From an uncultured Microbacteriaceae bacterium (GTDB lineage: Bacteria; Actinomycetota; Actinomycetes; Actinomycetales; Microbacteriaceae): DNA of 32,197 nucleotides. The notes under the pieces were generated by a model. The model ran no database searches. It saw only the letters and a program-made list of their open reading frames with translations, and was not told where the DNA came from. The position numbers and the translations under genes are program-made. The stretch covers positions 1-32,197 of the forward strand of contig CAKZKU010000144.1 in the NCBI GenBank assembly GCA_937124545.1. The letters are read 5' to 3'. Of this stretch, positions 1 through 7,666 are shown piece after piece; positions within the stretch are counted from its first letter, which is position 1; the number at the start of each line of letters is the position of its first letter.

Positions 1-30
1 GGCGAGAAGAGCGTTTGCCCACAGACTGCG

Positions 31-1176
31 TTAGGCAGCAGCGGTGTGGGCCCGCCCGCTCAACTCGATGAGCAACGCTTCGAGTACCAAGAGAGGCGGC
101 GAGTTTTGCGCCATGCGCGCTCGGGCTTCATCGATCGCATCCAGGGCCAACATCGTCAGCTCGGAGGTCGTCTGCTGGGCTCGTTCGCGAACCAAGCCCT
201 CGTGCTGAACATTGATGGGTTCAACACCCGCTTCCACTTGGACCATCAGGACATCGCGCATCAGTGACATCACGTCGACGAGAACTCGGTCCACCGCATC
301 CCGCAAACTCCTGGTTGCCCGGCGTTTTTGATCGTCTTCGAGAGATTTCACGTGTGACCTCATCGCTGCGGGCACCGCCCCGCCCGGGGCAATCCCGAGA
401 GAGTGCAAAAGCGACTCCCTCTCTTTTGCATCCAGCCTGTCGACGAGTGCTGCGGCGTCCTGCTTAGCAAGCTCGAGTAGCTCCGCCGCAGTTTTGACCG
501 CTCCAGATACCGAGGAAACACCAAGGACCGCCCTGATGGACGCGTCTCTCCTGGAGCGCGCGTCAGGGTCAGTTGCCAGACGGGTTGCCATACCAATGTG
601 GCTTTGTGCTTCTTGAGCAGCCAGCCTGGCGACATCTTCGTCAACCCCCTCACGCTGAGTAATCAACTGGGCAACCTCATCACGCTCCGGAACAACGAGC
701 GTCACACTCCGCATCCGCGAGCGGATAGTGGGCAGGACATCAGCCGGTGAGGGTGCACACAAAATCCAGACCGTCTGAGGTGGTGGTTCCTCGAGAGCTT
801 TCAGCAGCACGTTGGAAGTTCGCTCTGTCATCCGGTCGGCATCTTCAATGACGACCACTCGGTAGGGGGCCTGAGAGGGCGAAAAGTAGGAAAACGACAC
901 CAACGCTCTGACTTCATCAATCGTGATGGTGACCCGATCGGTCGCGAGAATGGAGACATCGGGGTTGGAACCAGCTACCACTTGGTTCCAGCGGTGCTCC
1001 TCTTCACCGGCTCCCACCAACTCGGCGGCAAAAGCGTGAGCAAGAGTAGAGCGGCCTGACCCGGGGGGACCCGTAATCAGCCATGCGTGGGTCATCGCCG
1101 GAGAATCAGGCTTTGCCGCCTCCTTCATCAGGGCAACGGCGCTGCGCTGTCCCACCAGCTCGTCCCACAGCGTCAT
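31..1176 (-). CDS. holB: DNA polymerase III delta' subunit (clamp loader)
   Basis: Clamp-loader subunit that helps load the beta sliding clamp at replication forks. The 381-aa protein begins MTLWDELVGQ and has an AAA+ core with the degenerate P-loop GPPGSGRS (residues 36-43; Arg in place of Lys, as I know from actinobacterial delta'), a sensor-like ALEEPP segment and an IRSRMR segment where most relatives have the SRC motif. Odd: the four-cysteine zinc module that usually sits between the P-loop helix and the AGxxPDV segment is absent; residues 51-70 are short and cysteine-free. It follows tmk after 9 nt with only a weak Shine-Dalgarno (GAGAG), so it is probably translationally coupled in a topA-tmk-holB unit. 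Identity is secure from length, motifs and gene order; zinc loss is inferred by comparison from memory. Confidence 0.93.
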   Translation of the reverse strand: MTLWDELVGQRSAVALMKEAAKPDSPAMTHAWLITGPPGSGRSTLAHAFAAELVGAGEEEHRWNQVVAGSNPDVSILATDRVTITIDEVRALVSFSYFSPSQAPYRVVVIEDADRMTERTSNVLLKALEEPPPQTVWILCAPSPADVLPTIRSRMRSVTLVVPERDEVAQLITQREGVDEDVARLAAQEAQSHIGMATRLATDPDARSRRDASIRAVLGVSSVSGAVKTAAELLELAKQDAAALVDRLDAKERESLLHSLGIAPGGAVPAAMRSHVKSLEDDQKRRATRSLRDAVDRVLVDVMSLMRDVLMVQVEAGVEPINVQHEGLVRERAQQTTSELTMLALDAIDEARARMAQNSPPLLVLEALLIELSGRAHTAAA

Positions 1177-1185
1177 GCTCTCAGG

Positions 1186-1806
1186 TTAGTCGAGTGCCTG
1201 CGACACCCTCTCGAGCACAGCGCGATGGACCTCGTCTATCGCCGCCGTGCCATCGATCACGACTACCCGATCGGGGTTCTCCTGCGCGATGGCGAGGTAG
1301 CTGTCTCTCACCCGTTCGTGGAACTCAAGCGCCTCCGCCTCGAGACGGTCATAGGCTCGCTCTTCGCTCGCTTGGCGCGCGAGACCAATATCGGCGGGAA
1401 CATCCAGCAAGACCGTCACATCAGGCATTAACCCTTCAGTCGCCCACAGAGATACCTCTCGGACTTCGCTGGGATCGAGCACCCGGCCAGCCCCCTGATA
1501 GGCGACGGAGGAATCCAGGTAGCGATCCTGGAGAACCACCTCACCGCGCTCCAACGCGGGGCGCACCACCTCGTGGATGTGATGGGCGCGATCAGCGGCA
1601 TAAATCAGGGCTTCCGCCCGGGGAGCAATGAAACCCCGGCGGTGAAGAACGATATCTCGCAGCTCGTTACCCAAGTCGCTGCCGCCCGGCTCGCGGGTCA
1701 CGACCACCGTCTTACCCTGCTCCTTCAGCCAGTCCGCAAGCAAACCAATCTGGGTGGTTTTACCCGATGCGTCGCCCCCTTCAAAGGTGACGAAAAGACC
1801 TGCCAT
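1186..1806 (-). CDS. tmk: Thymidylate kinase
   Basis: Phosphorylates dTMP to dTDP with ATP in the cytoplasm, the step common to de novo and salvage dTTP synthesis. The 206-aa protein has the normal family length. It shows the P-loop FEGGDASGKTT near the N-terminus, the TREPGG motif around residues 37-42, and the DRYLDSSVAYQG substrate-binding motif near the middle. The ATG lies 1 nt after the topA stop and is preceded by GAGG at 6-nt spacing within the topA end, so the two are co-transcribed and probably coupled. It lies between topA and holB, an arrangement conserved in Actinobacteria. Nothing looks broken. Confidence 0.96.
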   Translation of the reverse strand: MAGLFVTFEGGDASGKTTQIGLLADWLKEQGKTVVVTREPGGSDLGNELRDIVLHRRGFIAPRAEALIYAADRAHHIHEVVRPALERGEVVLQDRYLDSSVAYQGAGRVLDPSEVREVSLWATEGLMPDVTVLLDVPADIGLARQASEERAYDRLEAEALEFHERVRDSYLAIAQENPDRVVVIDGTAAIDEVHRAVLERVSQALD

Positions 1807-1807
1807 G

Positions 1808-4609
1808 TTAGGCCTCGTCCGTGATGGTCACACTTTTGGGAAGCCCGGTCTTTGAGGGAGCTTTCTTCGCTCCCGACTTGGTCACAGTTTTCTTGGTTGC
1901 CGTCTTCTTCGCGGGCGCTTTCTTAGCGGCCGTCTTCTTGGCGGCAGGCTTCTTTTTCGCCGCGGGTTTGCGCTTCACGGCCGGGCCTTTGGCTCGACGA
2001 TCAGCAATCAATTGCACCGCCTGTTCGAAGTTCACTTCATCCAGCGGCATGCCCCGGGGGACGGTCGCATTAATTTCACCGTCGGTCACGTAGGGGCCAA
2101 AGCGTCCATCCTTGAGGAGGATGGGCTTTCCGCTGACGGGATCTTCCTCAAAGGTTTTCAGCGCGGATGCCTGACGGCGCCCCGCATACTTCGGTTCGGC
2201 GAAGCGTGCCAGAGCACCCTCAACATCTATTTCGAAGATTTTCTCTTCGCTGTCAATGGACCGGGTGTCAGTACCCTTCTTGAGGTAAGGGCCGTAGCGA
2301 CCATTTTGCGCAGTAATCATCTCGCCGGATTCAGGGTCTTCTCCGACCTCGCGGGGAAGTGCTAGCAAGCGCAAAGCGGTGGCCAAATCAATCGTGTCGA
2401 GATCCATCGATTGGAACAGTGACGCTGTTTTTGGCTTGGGCGCTGCTTTCTTCTTTTTGGGTGTCTCGCCCTCCACCACCTCAGGCTCAGGAAAGACTTC
2501 GGTGACGTAGGGACCAAAGCGGCCCTTCTTCGCGACGATGTCCAATCCGGTCTCGGGATCTTGACCGAGCACTCGATCCACCACGGGTGGTGCGTCGGCA
2601 AGCGCCTGGGCTGACTCAGGGGTCAGCTCATCGGGCGCCATTTCCGGCGGAAGGTTCACATTGCGAACTTCGCCAGTGTCGGTGTCGGTTACCTCAAGGA
2701 AGGGTCCGTATCGACCCACCCTCAAGTTGATGGTTGGCGATATTTCCAGAGTGTTCAGCGCCCGCGCATCAATTTCTTCTGTCGCCGCAATCGCCACGTC
2801 TTTGAGACCCTGGCTGTCTCCACGCCCAAAGTAGAAACTGTTCAGCCACTCGCCTCGCTTCACTTCACCACGAGCAATTCGGTCGAGGTCTTCTTCCAGC
2901 TGCGCGGTGAAGTCATAATCCACCAGGTTGGAAAAGCGCTCGGCGAGCAAACGAGTAACGGGGAAGGCAATCCACTGGGGAACCAGCGCGGTTCCGCGTC
3001 GGATCACATAGCCCCGATCGATGATGACGGAAATGATGGAGGCATAGGTGGAAGGGCGCCCGATGCCGCGCTCTTCGAGTGCTTTCACCAAGCTGGCTTC
3101 GGTGTATCGAGCCGGCGGTTGCGTCACGTGGGATTTAGCAGCCATCTCGACGACAGCGGTCCGCTGCCCAACTTCGAGTGGAGGCAAGATGGCGTCTTTC
3201 TCACTCGCCGCCTGGTCCTCGAGAGCCTCGTCATCTTTGCCTTCTTGGTAAGCCTGGAGGAAACCTTTTTGGCTCAGCACTGTGCCTGAGGCGCTAAATT
3301 CTGCGGAGGTGAAGCTCAGGCCCTCAGCGCTCGGCATAGGGTCTGCCTCCAACGTCACCGAGACGGTTTCTCCCTTGGCATCCACCATTTGGCTCGCCAC
3401 GGTCCGCTTCCAAATCAGGTCATACAACTTAAGTTCGTCCGATCGGAGCTGCGAGGACAGCTCTGACGGTGTCGGGAACGCTTCGCCCGCGGGACGGACA
3501 GCTTCGTGGGCCTCTTGGGCGTTCTTGGACTTGCCTTTGTAGAGCCGTGGCTGGTCCGGAACAGCAGAGGCGCCATAGAGGGCGGTGGCTGCCGCTCGTG
3601 CAGCGCTGATGGCCTGAGCAGACAGGGAGACCGAATCGGTTCGCATATAAGTAATGTGACCGTTTTCATACAAACCTTGCGCGATACTCATCGTCTGCTG
3701 GGCGGAGAAGCGCAGTTTGCGACCGGCTTCCTGCTGCAGTGTTGATGTGGTGAAGGGTGCCGCCGGTCGCCTCGTGTACGGCTTAGGTTCCACCTTCGTC
3801 ACGACAAGGCCCTCGGCCGATTCCAATGCCGTGGCCAACGTTGTGGCATCCGCCTCAGAGAGCAGTACAGCACCCGATGTCAGCTCGCCCGTATCGGAGA
3901 AGTCTCTGCCGCTGGCAACCCGAGCGCCATCCAGTTTGGCCAAAGAAACACCAAAGTGCTGGTCATCAGCCGCCGATGCTTTACCGGAGATATCCGCGTA
4001 GGTACCCGATACGAAAGCTCGACGCTCGAGTTCTCGATCCACGATCAGCTTCAGCGCGGGAGATTGAACCCGGCCGGCAGACTTGGCCCCGCTAACGCGT
4101 CGCCAGAGCACCGGTGATACTTCAAAACCGTAGAGGCGATCCAAGATTCGGCGGGTCTCTTGAGCATCCACCAGCGCCACATCGAGTTCTCTGGTCTGCT
4201 GGGTTGCTTGGGCAATGCTCTCGGGCGTGATTTCGTGGAACACCATGCGGGTGACCGGGACCTTGGGTTTGAGCACTTCCCGCAAGTGCCACGCAATGGC
4301 CTCGCCCTCGCGGTCCTCATCTGTTGCCAGCACAATTTCGGTCGCTGTTTTTGCTGCCCTCTTCAGATCCGCGACCGTTTTCTTGCCTCGGTCCGTGGTG
4401 ACATAAATAGGTTCGAAGTCGTTATCCAGGTCGATGCCAAACTTGCCCGCTGGGCCCTTTTTTTGCTCGGGTGTGAGGTCACGGGGGTGAGCGAGGTCAC
4501 GCACGTGACCGACCGAAGCCATCACCTCATAACCATCGCCCAAATACTTGCCGATGGTTTTCGCCTTCGCCGGTGACTCGACGATGACAAGCTTCTTACT
4601 GGTGGCCAC
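1808..4609 (-). CDS. topA: DNA topoisomerase I (type IA)
   Basis: Relaxes negative supercoils by transient cleavage of one strand. The N-terminal Toprim domain starts KKLVIVESPAKAKTIGKYLG; the active-site tyrosine is in YMRTDS. The C-terminal half carries several GRFGPY/GRYGPY repeat motifs in place of zinc ribbons, and the last roughly 60 residues are a Lys/Ala-rich basic tail with AAKK-type repeats, typical of actinobacterial TopA and used for DNA binding. I chose the GTG at 4609 (933 aa) because AGGGAG lies 4 nt upstream and the protein then begins four residues before the conserved KKLVIVESP; the frame is open to 4681, but that extension is not conserved-looking. First gene of topA-tmk-holB. 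95 bp separate it from the Tad-like locus; a promoter probably lies there but I could not fix it. Confidence 0.96.
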   Translation of the reverse strand: MATSKKLVIVESPAKAKTIGKYLGDGYEVMASVGHVRDLAHPRDLTPEQKKGPAGKFGIDLDNDFEPIYVTTDRGKKTVADLKRAAKTATEIVLATDEDREGEAIAWHLREVLKPKVPVTRMVFHEITPESIAQATQQTRELDVALVDAQETRRILDRLYGFEVSPVLWRRVSGAKSAGRVQSPALKLIVDRELERRAFVSGTYADISGKASAADDQHFGVSLAKLDGARVASGRDFSDTGELTSGAVLLSEADATTLATALESAEGLVVTKVEPKPYTRRPAAPFTTSTLQQEAGRKLRFSAQQTMSIAQGLYENGHITYMRTDSVSLSAQAISAARAAATALYGASAVPDQPRLYKGKSKNAQEAHEAVRPAGEAFPTPSELSSQLRSDELKLYDLIWKRTVASQMVDAKGETVSVTLEADPMPSAEGLSFTSAEFSASGTVLSQKGFLQAYQEGKDDEALEDQAASEKDAILPPLEVGQRTAVVEMAAKSHVTQPPARYTEASLVKALEERGIGRPSTYASIISVIIDRGYVIRRGTALVPQWIAFPVTRLLAERFSNLVDYDFTAQLEEDLDRIARGEVKRGEWLNSFYFGRGDSQGLKDVAIAATEEIDARALNTLEISPTINLRVGRYGPFLEVTDTDTGEVRNVNLPPEMAPDELTPESAQALADAPPVVDRVLGQDPETGLDIVAKKGRFGPYVTEVFPEPEVVEGETPKKKKAAPKPKTASLFQSMDLDTIDLATALRLLALPREVGEDPESGEMITAQNGRYGPYLKKGTDTRSIDSEEKIFEIDVEGALARFAEPKYAGRRQASALKTFEEDPVSGKPILLKDGRFGPYVTDGEINATVPRGMPLDEVNFEQAVQLIADRRAKGPAVKRKPAAKKKPAAKKTAAKKAPAKKTATKKTVTKSGAKKAPSKTGLPKSVTITDEA

Positions 4610-4704
4610 ACTTCTCCCTGCGTTGAACCCGCTGGTTTCTCTCAGACCCCGGCGTGGTGATTGTTGGAGCGACACTCTCAACGAGGGTCACGATACACAA
4701 CAAA

Positions 4705-5055
4705 CTATTCGTGTCCACTTTCTCTCACCCCAGCCCGGGCGCGTCGGCTCCAGTCAAACCCCGCGTGGGAAGCACCCGCCTCCACGCGCACAGAGTGCGA
4801 ATCCACCGAACACGAGAGCACCTCAAAGCCCTCAATAATCACTAACTCTGTGGCGTGTTCACACGGCGTGCCGGGCACCACCCCAATCAGAACATCCGCC
4901 CCGGCAAGCGCTGCGCGATCCACAGTTGCTTGCAAGCGTGCGTCGAGAATCGTGGCCTGCCCCACCGCTCCGATCGCCCCGACCATCGCCACAAGCACAA
5001 CAGAGATGCCCACCATCCATACACTGGCGCTTCCGCGCTCACTGGTTGTTGTCAT
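4705..5055 (-). CDS. TadE/G-like secretion-neighbourhood protein
   Basis: Small secreted or membrane-anchored protein of the type found at the end of actinobacterial Tad loci (resembles the Rv3654c-type 'helicase/secretion neighbourhood TadE-like' family; recognised from memory). 116 aa from the ATG at 5055 (a GTG lies one codon upstream). An N-terminal ERGSASVW segment leads into one hydrophobic helix (about residues 12-35), then QATILDARLQATVDRAALAGAD, a pattern shared by TadE/TadG-like proteins, then a short extracellular part with two cysteines that could form a disulfide. It overlaps the upstream TadE-like gene by 17 nt, indicating coupling. No Shine-Dalgarno is obvious. Role in pilus assembly or secretion is inferred from context only. 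Confidence 0.8.
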   Translation of the reverse strand: MTTTSERGSASVWMVGISVVLVAMVGAIGAVGQATILDARLQATVDRAALAGADVLIGVVPGTPCEHATELVIIEGFEVLSCSVDSHSVRVEAGASHAGFDWSRRARAGVRESGHE

Positions 5056-5353
5056 CACCGGGGTTCAACGCGCAGGCTTCTGCACTCAAAGTGAGGGGCC
5101 GCCACTGCCACACGCCGCGCTCGAGCGTTGTTTCTCGGGTGACACACAGCCACTCCCCTTCGGATGCCGCGGTGGCCTCACCGTGGAGCGAGGCCACTCG
5201 CGCTGCACTGTGAGCTTCTTGGTGGAGCCGGTAGCTCTCCAGGCTTGCTTGGCCCCCCAACAGAAGTGCGGAACCAACAACCACCAGAGTTGGCAGCACC
5301 ATCACCGTTTCGGCGGTGATGGATCCGCGCTCAGCCCGCAAAGGTGAGTGCAC
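5039..5353 (-). CDS. TadE-like pseudopilin/pilus assembly protein
   Basis: Probable minor pilin (TadE family). 104 aa from a GTG start. The N-terminus reads AERGSITAETVMVLPTLVVVG: a Gly followed five residues later by Glu and then a hydrophobic stretch, the prepilin-like signature in which a prepilin peptidase would cut after Gly10. One membrane helix (about residues 16-35) is followed by a periplasmic/extracellular domain with two cysteines. It overlaps the pilin gene upstream by 23 nt and the next gene downstream by 17 nt, so the three small genes form a tight translational block. Function is inferred from the motif and neighbours. Confidence 0.8.
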   Translation of the reverse strand: MHSPLRAERGSITAETVMVLPTLVVVGSALLLGGQASLESYRLHQEAHSAARVASLHGEATAASEGEWLCVTRETTLERGVWQWRPLTLSAEACALNPGDDNNQ

Positions 5354-5504
5354 TTCGGACCAGATCTAACAAGATGGTGCGAACCTCATCACTGCGCATA
5401 ATCACCACCAGCAATCCCGCAAAACCAACAGCCGCCATCGTGGCAATGGCGTACTCCGCTGTTGCCGCACCTTCGTCATTACTGCGCTCCAGGGTGGGGG
5501 TCAT
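5331..5504 (-). CDS. Flp-like pilin (DUF4244 family)
   Basis: Candidate major pilin of the Tad-like locus. 57 aa from the ATG at 5504, chosen because AAAGGA lies 6 nt upstream; the frame is open to 5546 but no such signal supports a longer start. The sequence DEG-AATAEYAIATMAAVGFAG carries the Flp prepilin signature: cleavage expected after Gly12, with Glu at +5 and Tyr at +6, followed by one hydrophobic helix and a short tail. The family name (DUF4244) is from memory. Preceded by a 78-nt gap with a stem-loop, unlike the overlapping genes around it, which could allow higher pilin expression. No prepilin peptidase gene is in the window. Confidence 0.85.
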   Translation of the reverse strand: MTPTLERSNDEGAATAEYAIATMAAVGFAGLLVVIMRSDEVRTILLDLVRSALTFAG

Positions 5505-5521
5505 TGTGAGTCCTTTCATCG

Positions 5522-5539
5522 GGTGACCAGGCGGCCACC
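5522..5539 (-). other. Stem-loop before the pilin gene
   Basis: In the transcript, GGTGGCC pairs with GGTCACC (7 bp, one G-U) around the loop GCCT, ending 17 nt upstream of the pilin ATG. No T-tract follows, so it is not an intrinsic terminator. It could be an mRNA processing or stabilising element or a translation-modulating hairpin. It could also be chance in high-GC DNA. Confidence 0.35.
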
Positions 5540-5582
5540 GGCACACCCTGGCAGGGCCGCACGCGGGAGCTGACCCCCGGCG

Positions 5583-6554
5583 CTAAATCGGTGTCTGATT
5601 TCCACCGACGACTCTTGTGGACATCGCCACCTGCAGGCTGTCCGACCACAAGGCCAAGCCCAGAGGAACAATCGCCACCAAGACAAAGGCCGGTAAAACG
5701 AGCAATCCCAGAGGAATCACCACTTTGATGCCCAAAGCGTTAATCGCTGCGAGGGCGTCGGTGCGCCAACGCTCGCGCACCATGCCAGCGTGCTCGCGCG
5801 CCAACCCGCTGACGGGAACGCCGACGCGTCGAGAGAGCTCGGTCAGTGCGCGAACCTCCCCTCCTTCGGCTGACCCCAGGCCATAGTCTTCGCGAACGCG
5901 CTGAACCCGTCGCCAGGCCTGTTCAGGCAACGCGCCCCCGGCGGTGGCCAGCGCGAACAACTCCAGCATGAGTTCATGCTCCGGTGGAGGAGCGAGCGCA
6001 TCCCGGCGCAAGATGTGCATCCACCACGCTGCAGCGGCCATCAGGCACGAAGCCACCGCACCAGCGAGCAGTCCCACGGGTGTCCCGAGCAAAATCGAGA
6101 GTGCCGGTGTGCCGGTAAGGGTTGCGCCACCAAGAGCCAGCAGAGGTAAGACCATTACTAATCGCATCGTCCACAGCGGGCCTGCCATGGTGGCGGCAAT
6201 TTCTCGCTCTGTGTGATCACGCACTGCCATCGAGGAGCTGAGTGCCTCGAGAGTGGGTGCCAGCGGCGCACCCACCTCTCGGGCAAGACTCCAGGTCGCA
6301 CCGAGCATTCGCCATAACGGGTCCGCTTCTTTCGTCGCCGTGCTGATGGCCTGGTCTAGTCGGACACCCGATGCCAGTGACGCCTGAATGATTGCTAGTG
6401 GACTCCCCGCCGCCTTTGGGGGCGGCAGTTCTTTCCAAGCAGTCTGGGGAGAAATTCCGGCGGCCATAAAGGTGGCCAGGTAGCGCAAAGTCTCTGCCGG
6501 ATTATCTGGGGGCGATGCTCGCCTGGCTCGCCATTTCTTCCACAGGAAGAACAC
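5583..6554 (-). CDS. Fused TadB/TadC-like inner-membrane platform protein (T2SS F family)
   Basis: Inner-membrane platform of a Tad-type pilus or secretion machine. In 323 aa it holds two F-type modules: a first cytoplasmic helical domain (AETLRYLATFMAAGISPQ onward), two adjacent membrane helices in the middle (about residues 130-180), then a second domain (ELMLELFALATAGGALPEQAW) and a C-terminal membrane helix (VVIPLGLLVLPAFVLVAIVP). Mycobacteria have separate TadB- and TadC-like genes here, so this looks like a fusion or merged version. I chose the GTG at 6554 because AAGGAAGGAG lies 6 nt upstream; a longer in-frame start at 6590 lacks such a site. It overlaps the ATPase gene by 53 nt. Confidence 0.85.
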   Translation of the reverse strand: MFFLWKKWRARRASPPDNPAETLRYLATFMAAGISPQTAWKELPPPKAAGSPLAIIQASLASGVRLDQAISTATKEADPLWRMLGATWSLAREVGAPLAPTLEALSSSMAVRDHTEREIAATMAGPLWTMRLVMVLPLLALGGATLTGTPALSILLGTPVGLLAGAVASCLMAAAAWWMHILRRDALAPPPEHELMLELFALATAGGALPEQAWRRVQRVREDYGLGSAEGGEVRALTELSRRVGVPVSGLAREHAGMVRERWRTDALAAINALGIKVVIPLGLLVLPAFVLVAIVPLGLALWSDSLQVAMSTRVVGGNQTPI

Positions 6555-7590
6555 GGAGCGCTCCTTCCTTGTTGACGAAAGGGACACCAAAACTCAAGTG
6601 CCTCGCTCCCCCCGGGAGGTTATCGACGTGAATAACGAGGTCAATGGCGGAAGCCGTGTGGAGAGCCGCCTGGCGCGAGGTGAGATTCGCCAGCGACGCC
6701 AGTGAGTCGATGCGCAGGGGGACATCGGCCAGCGATGTGGCATGCAGCGTGGTAGCGCCACCCTGATGTCCGGTCATAAAAGCCCGGAGCAGGTCCGCCC
6801 ATTCAGCCCCGCGACACTCACCGACAATCAATCGATCCGGTCTCATGCGCAACGCTTCTCGCACCAATCGAGTCAGGGTCACTTCTCCGACGCCCTCAAT
6901 GTTGGGTTGCCGACATTCCAGGCTCACCACATGCGGATGGTCAATCGAGAGTTCCGCCACATCCTCCAGCACCACCAACCTTTCGGTGGGTGGGGCAAAA
7001 GCCATCAACGCGCCCAACAGGGTGGTTTTGCCCGACCCTGTCGCACCGGTAATCAGCAGGGTCTTTTTGTTCTCGACCGCGTCTACCAAGACCGGCGTCA
7101 CCGCATCCGCGTTCTCGAGCGATAGCCGCTCGAGCTGCGGCTTGTGATGGCGATGAATACGGACCGAAATTTCGGCACCCGCGCGAGCAATCGGCCACAG
7201 CGCCACGTGCACTCGCAAACCCCCAGTGAGATGGACATCCACCAGCGGAGTAGCTTCATCGACATGACGCCCGCCCTGTTCGATCAGGTGCCGTGCGAGT
7301 TCCCTGGCCTCGGGCGGTGGCAGCAGAAGCCCTGGCACCACGTGGGCGCCTTCACCGGTATCGACAAACACGTCACCGGAGCTGGTAACAAACACATCAG
7401 TAACGCGGGGATCATCCACCATTTCTGCCAGCGGTCCCAGTGCCGACCGAGTAGCCGGTGGCACACCCGAGCCGATTTGCGGTGGTGTCAGCCACAGCGG
7501 CAGGGAAGTCATGCGCGACAGCGTTTCAGATTTTGACTCCCCAGAAGCGACGTTCGCAGCGGGCTGTGGAGAACCCCGCTGGAGCGCCAT
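6502..7590 (-). CDS. tadA: Tad/CpaF-type secretion ATPase
   Basis: Hexameric ATPase that powers assembly of Flp-type pili. 362 aa, somewhat short but complete. It has the N-terminal domain with VTDVFVTSSGDVFVD, Walker A GATGSGKTT (mid-protein), the Asp-box VVLEDVAEL, the LVREALRMRPDRLIVGECRG Walker B region and the HQGGATTLHATS His box, all typical of the VirB11/CpaF family. First gene of the minus-strand Tad-like cluster. The start is uncertain: ATG at 7590 has no clear Shine-Dalgarno, and an internal ATG at 7512 (MTSLPLW) is possible. Divergent from acs, 76 bp away. The CpaE-like Ssd gene that often precedes this ATPase in mycobacteria is not here. Confidence 0.92.
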   Translation of the reverse strand: MALQRGSPQPAANVASGESKSETLSRMTSLPLWLTPPQIGSGVPPATRSALGPLAEMVDDPRVTDVFVTSSGDVFVDTGEGAHVVPGLLLPPPEARELARHLIEQGGRHVDEATPLVDVHLTGGLRVHVALWPIARAGAEISVRIHRHHKPQLERLSLENADAVTPVLVDAVENKKTLLITGATGSGKTTLLGALMAFAPPTERLVVLEDVAELSIDHPHVVSLECRQPNIEGVGEVTLTRLVREALRMRPDRLIVGECRGAEWADLLRAFMTGHQGGATTLHATSLADVPLRIDSLASLANLTSRQAALHTASAIDLVIHVDNLPGGARHLSFGVPFVNKEGALRVLPVEEMASQASIAPR

Positions 7591-7603
7591 TGACCGCGTG
7601 TTC

Positions 7604-7609
7604 TACACT
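7604..7609 (+). promoter_or_regulatory. Candidate -10 element of acs
   Basis: TACACT fits the actinobacterial TANNNT -10 pattern and would start transcription near 7616, giving a leader of about 50 nt with the acs Shine-Dalgarno AAGGGA. No convincing -35 is visible, which is common in Actinobacteria. The leader holds a 7-bp hairpin (GAAAGCA, loop TTGC, TGCTTTC; 7630-7647) just before the ribosome-binding site. Confidence 0.35.
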
Positions 7610-7666
7610 CGACACGTCAAAGAAGACCCGAAAGCATTGCTGCTTTCACCGTTCTAAGGGATGACG

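Noticed and set aside
1..22. Possible start of another minus-strand gene after holB (GTG at 22)
   Set aside because: Only seven codons are visible and there is no Shine-Dalgarno; too little to call.
1911..1990. Repetitive AAGAAG/GCCGCC-like DNA at the end of topA
   Set aside because: It encodes the Lys/Ala-rich tail typical of actinobacterial TopA and is not a separate repeat element.
4610..4681. In-frame upstream extension of topA (24 residues)
   Set aside because: The GTG at 4609 has a good Shine-Dalgarno and places the conserved Toprim start at the N-terminus as in the family.
4661..5347. 228-codon plus-strand frame opposite the TadE-like genes
   Set aside because: The minus strand carries three small genes with pilin-type signatures and overlapping starts; the plus frame has no recognisable features.
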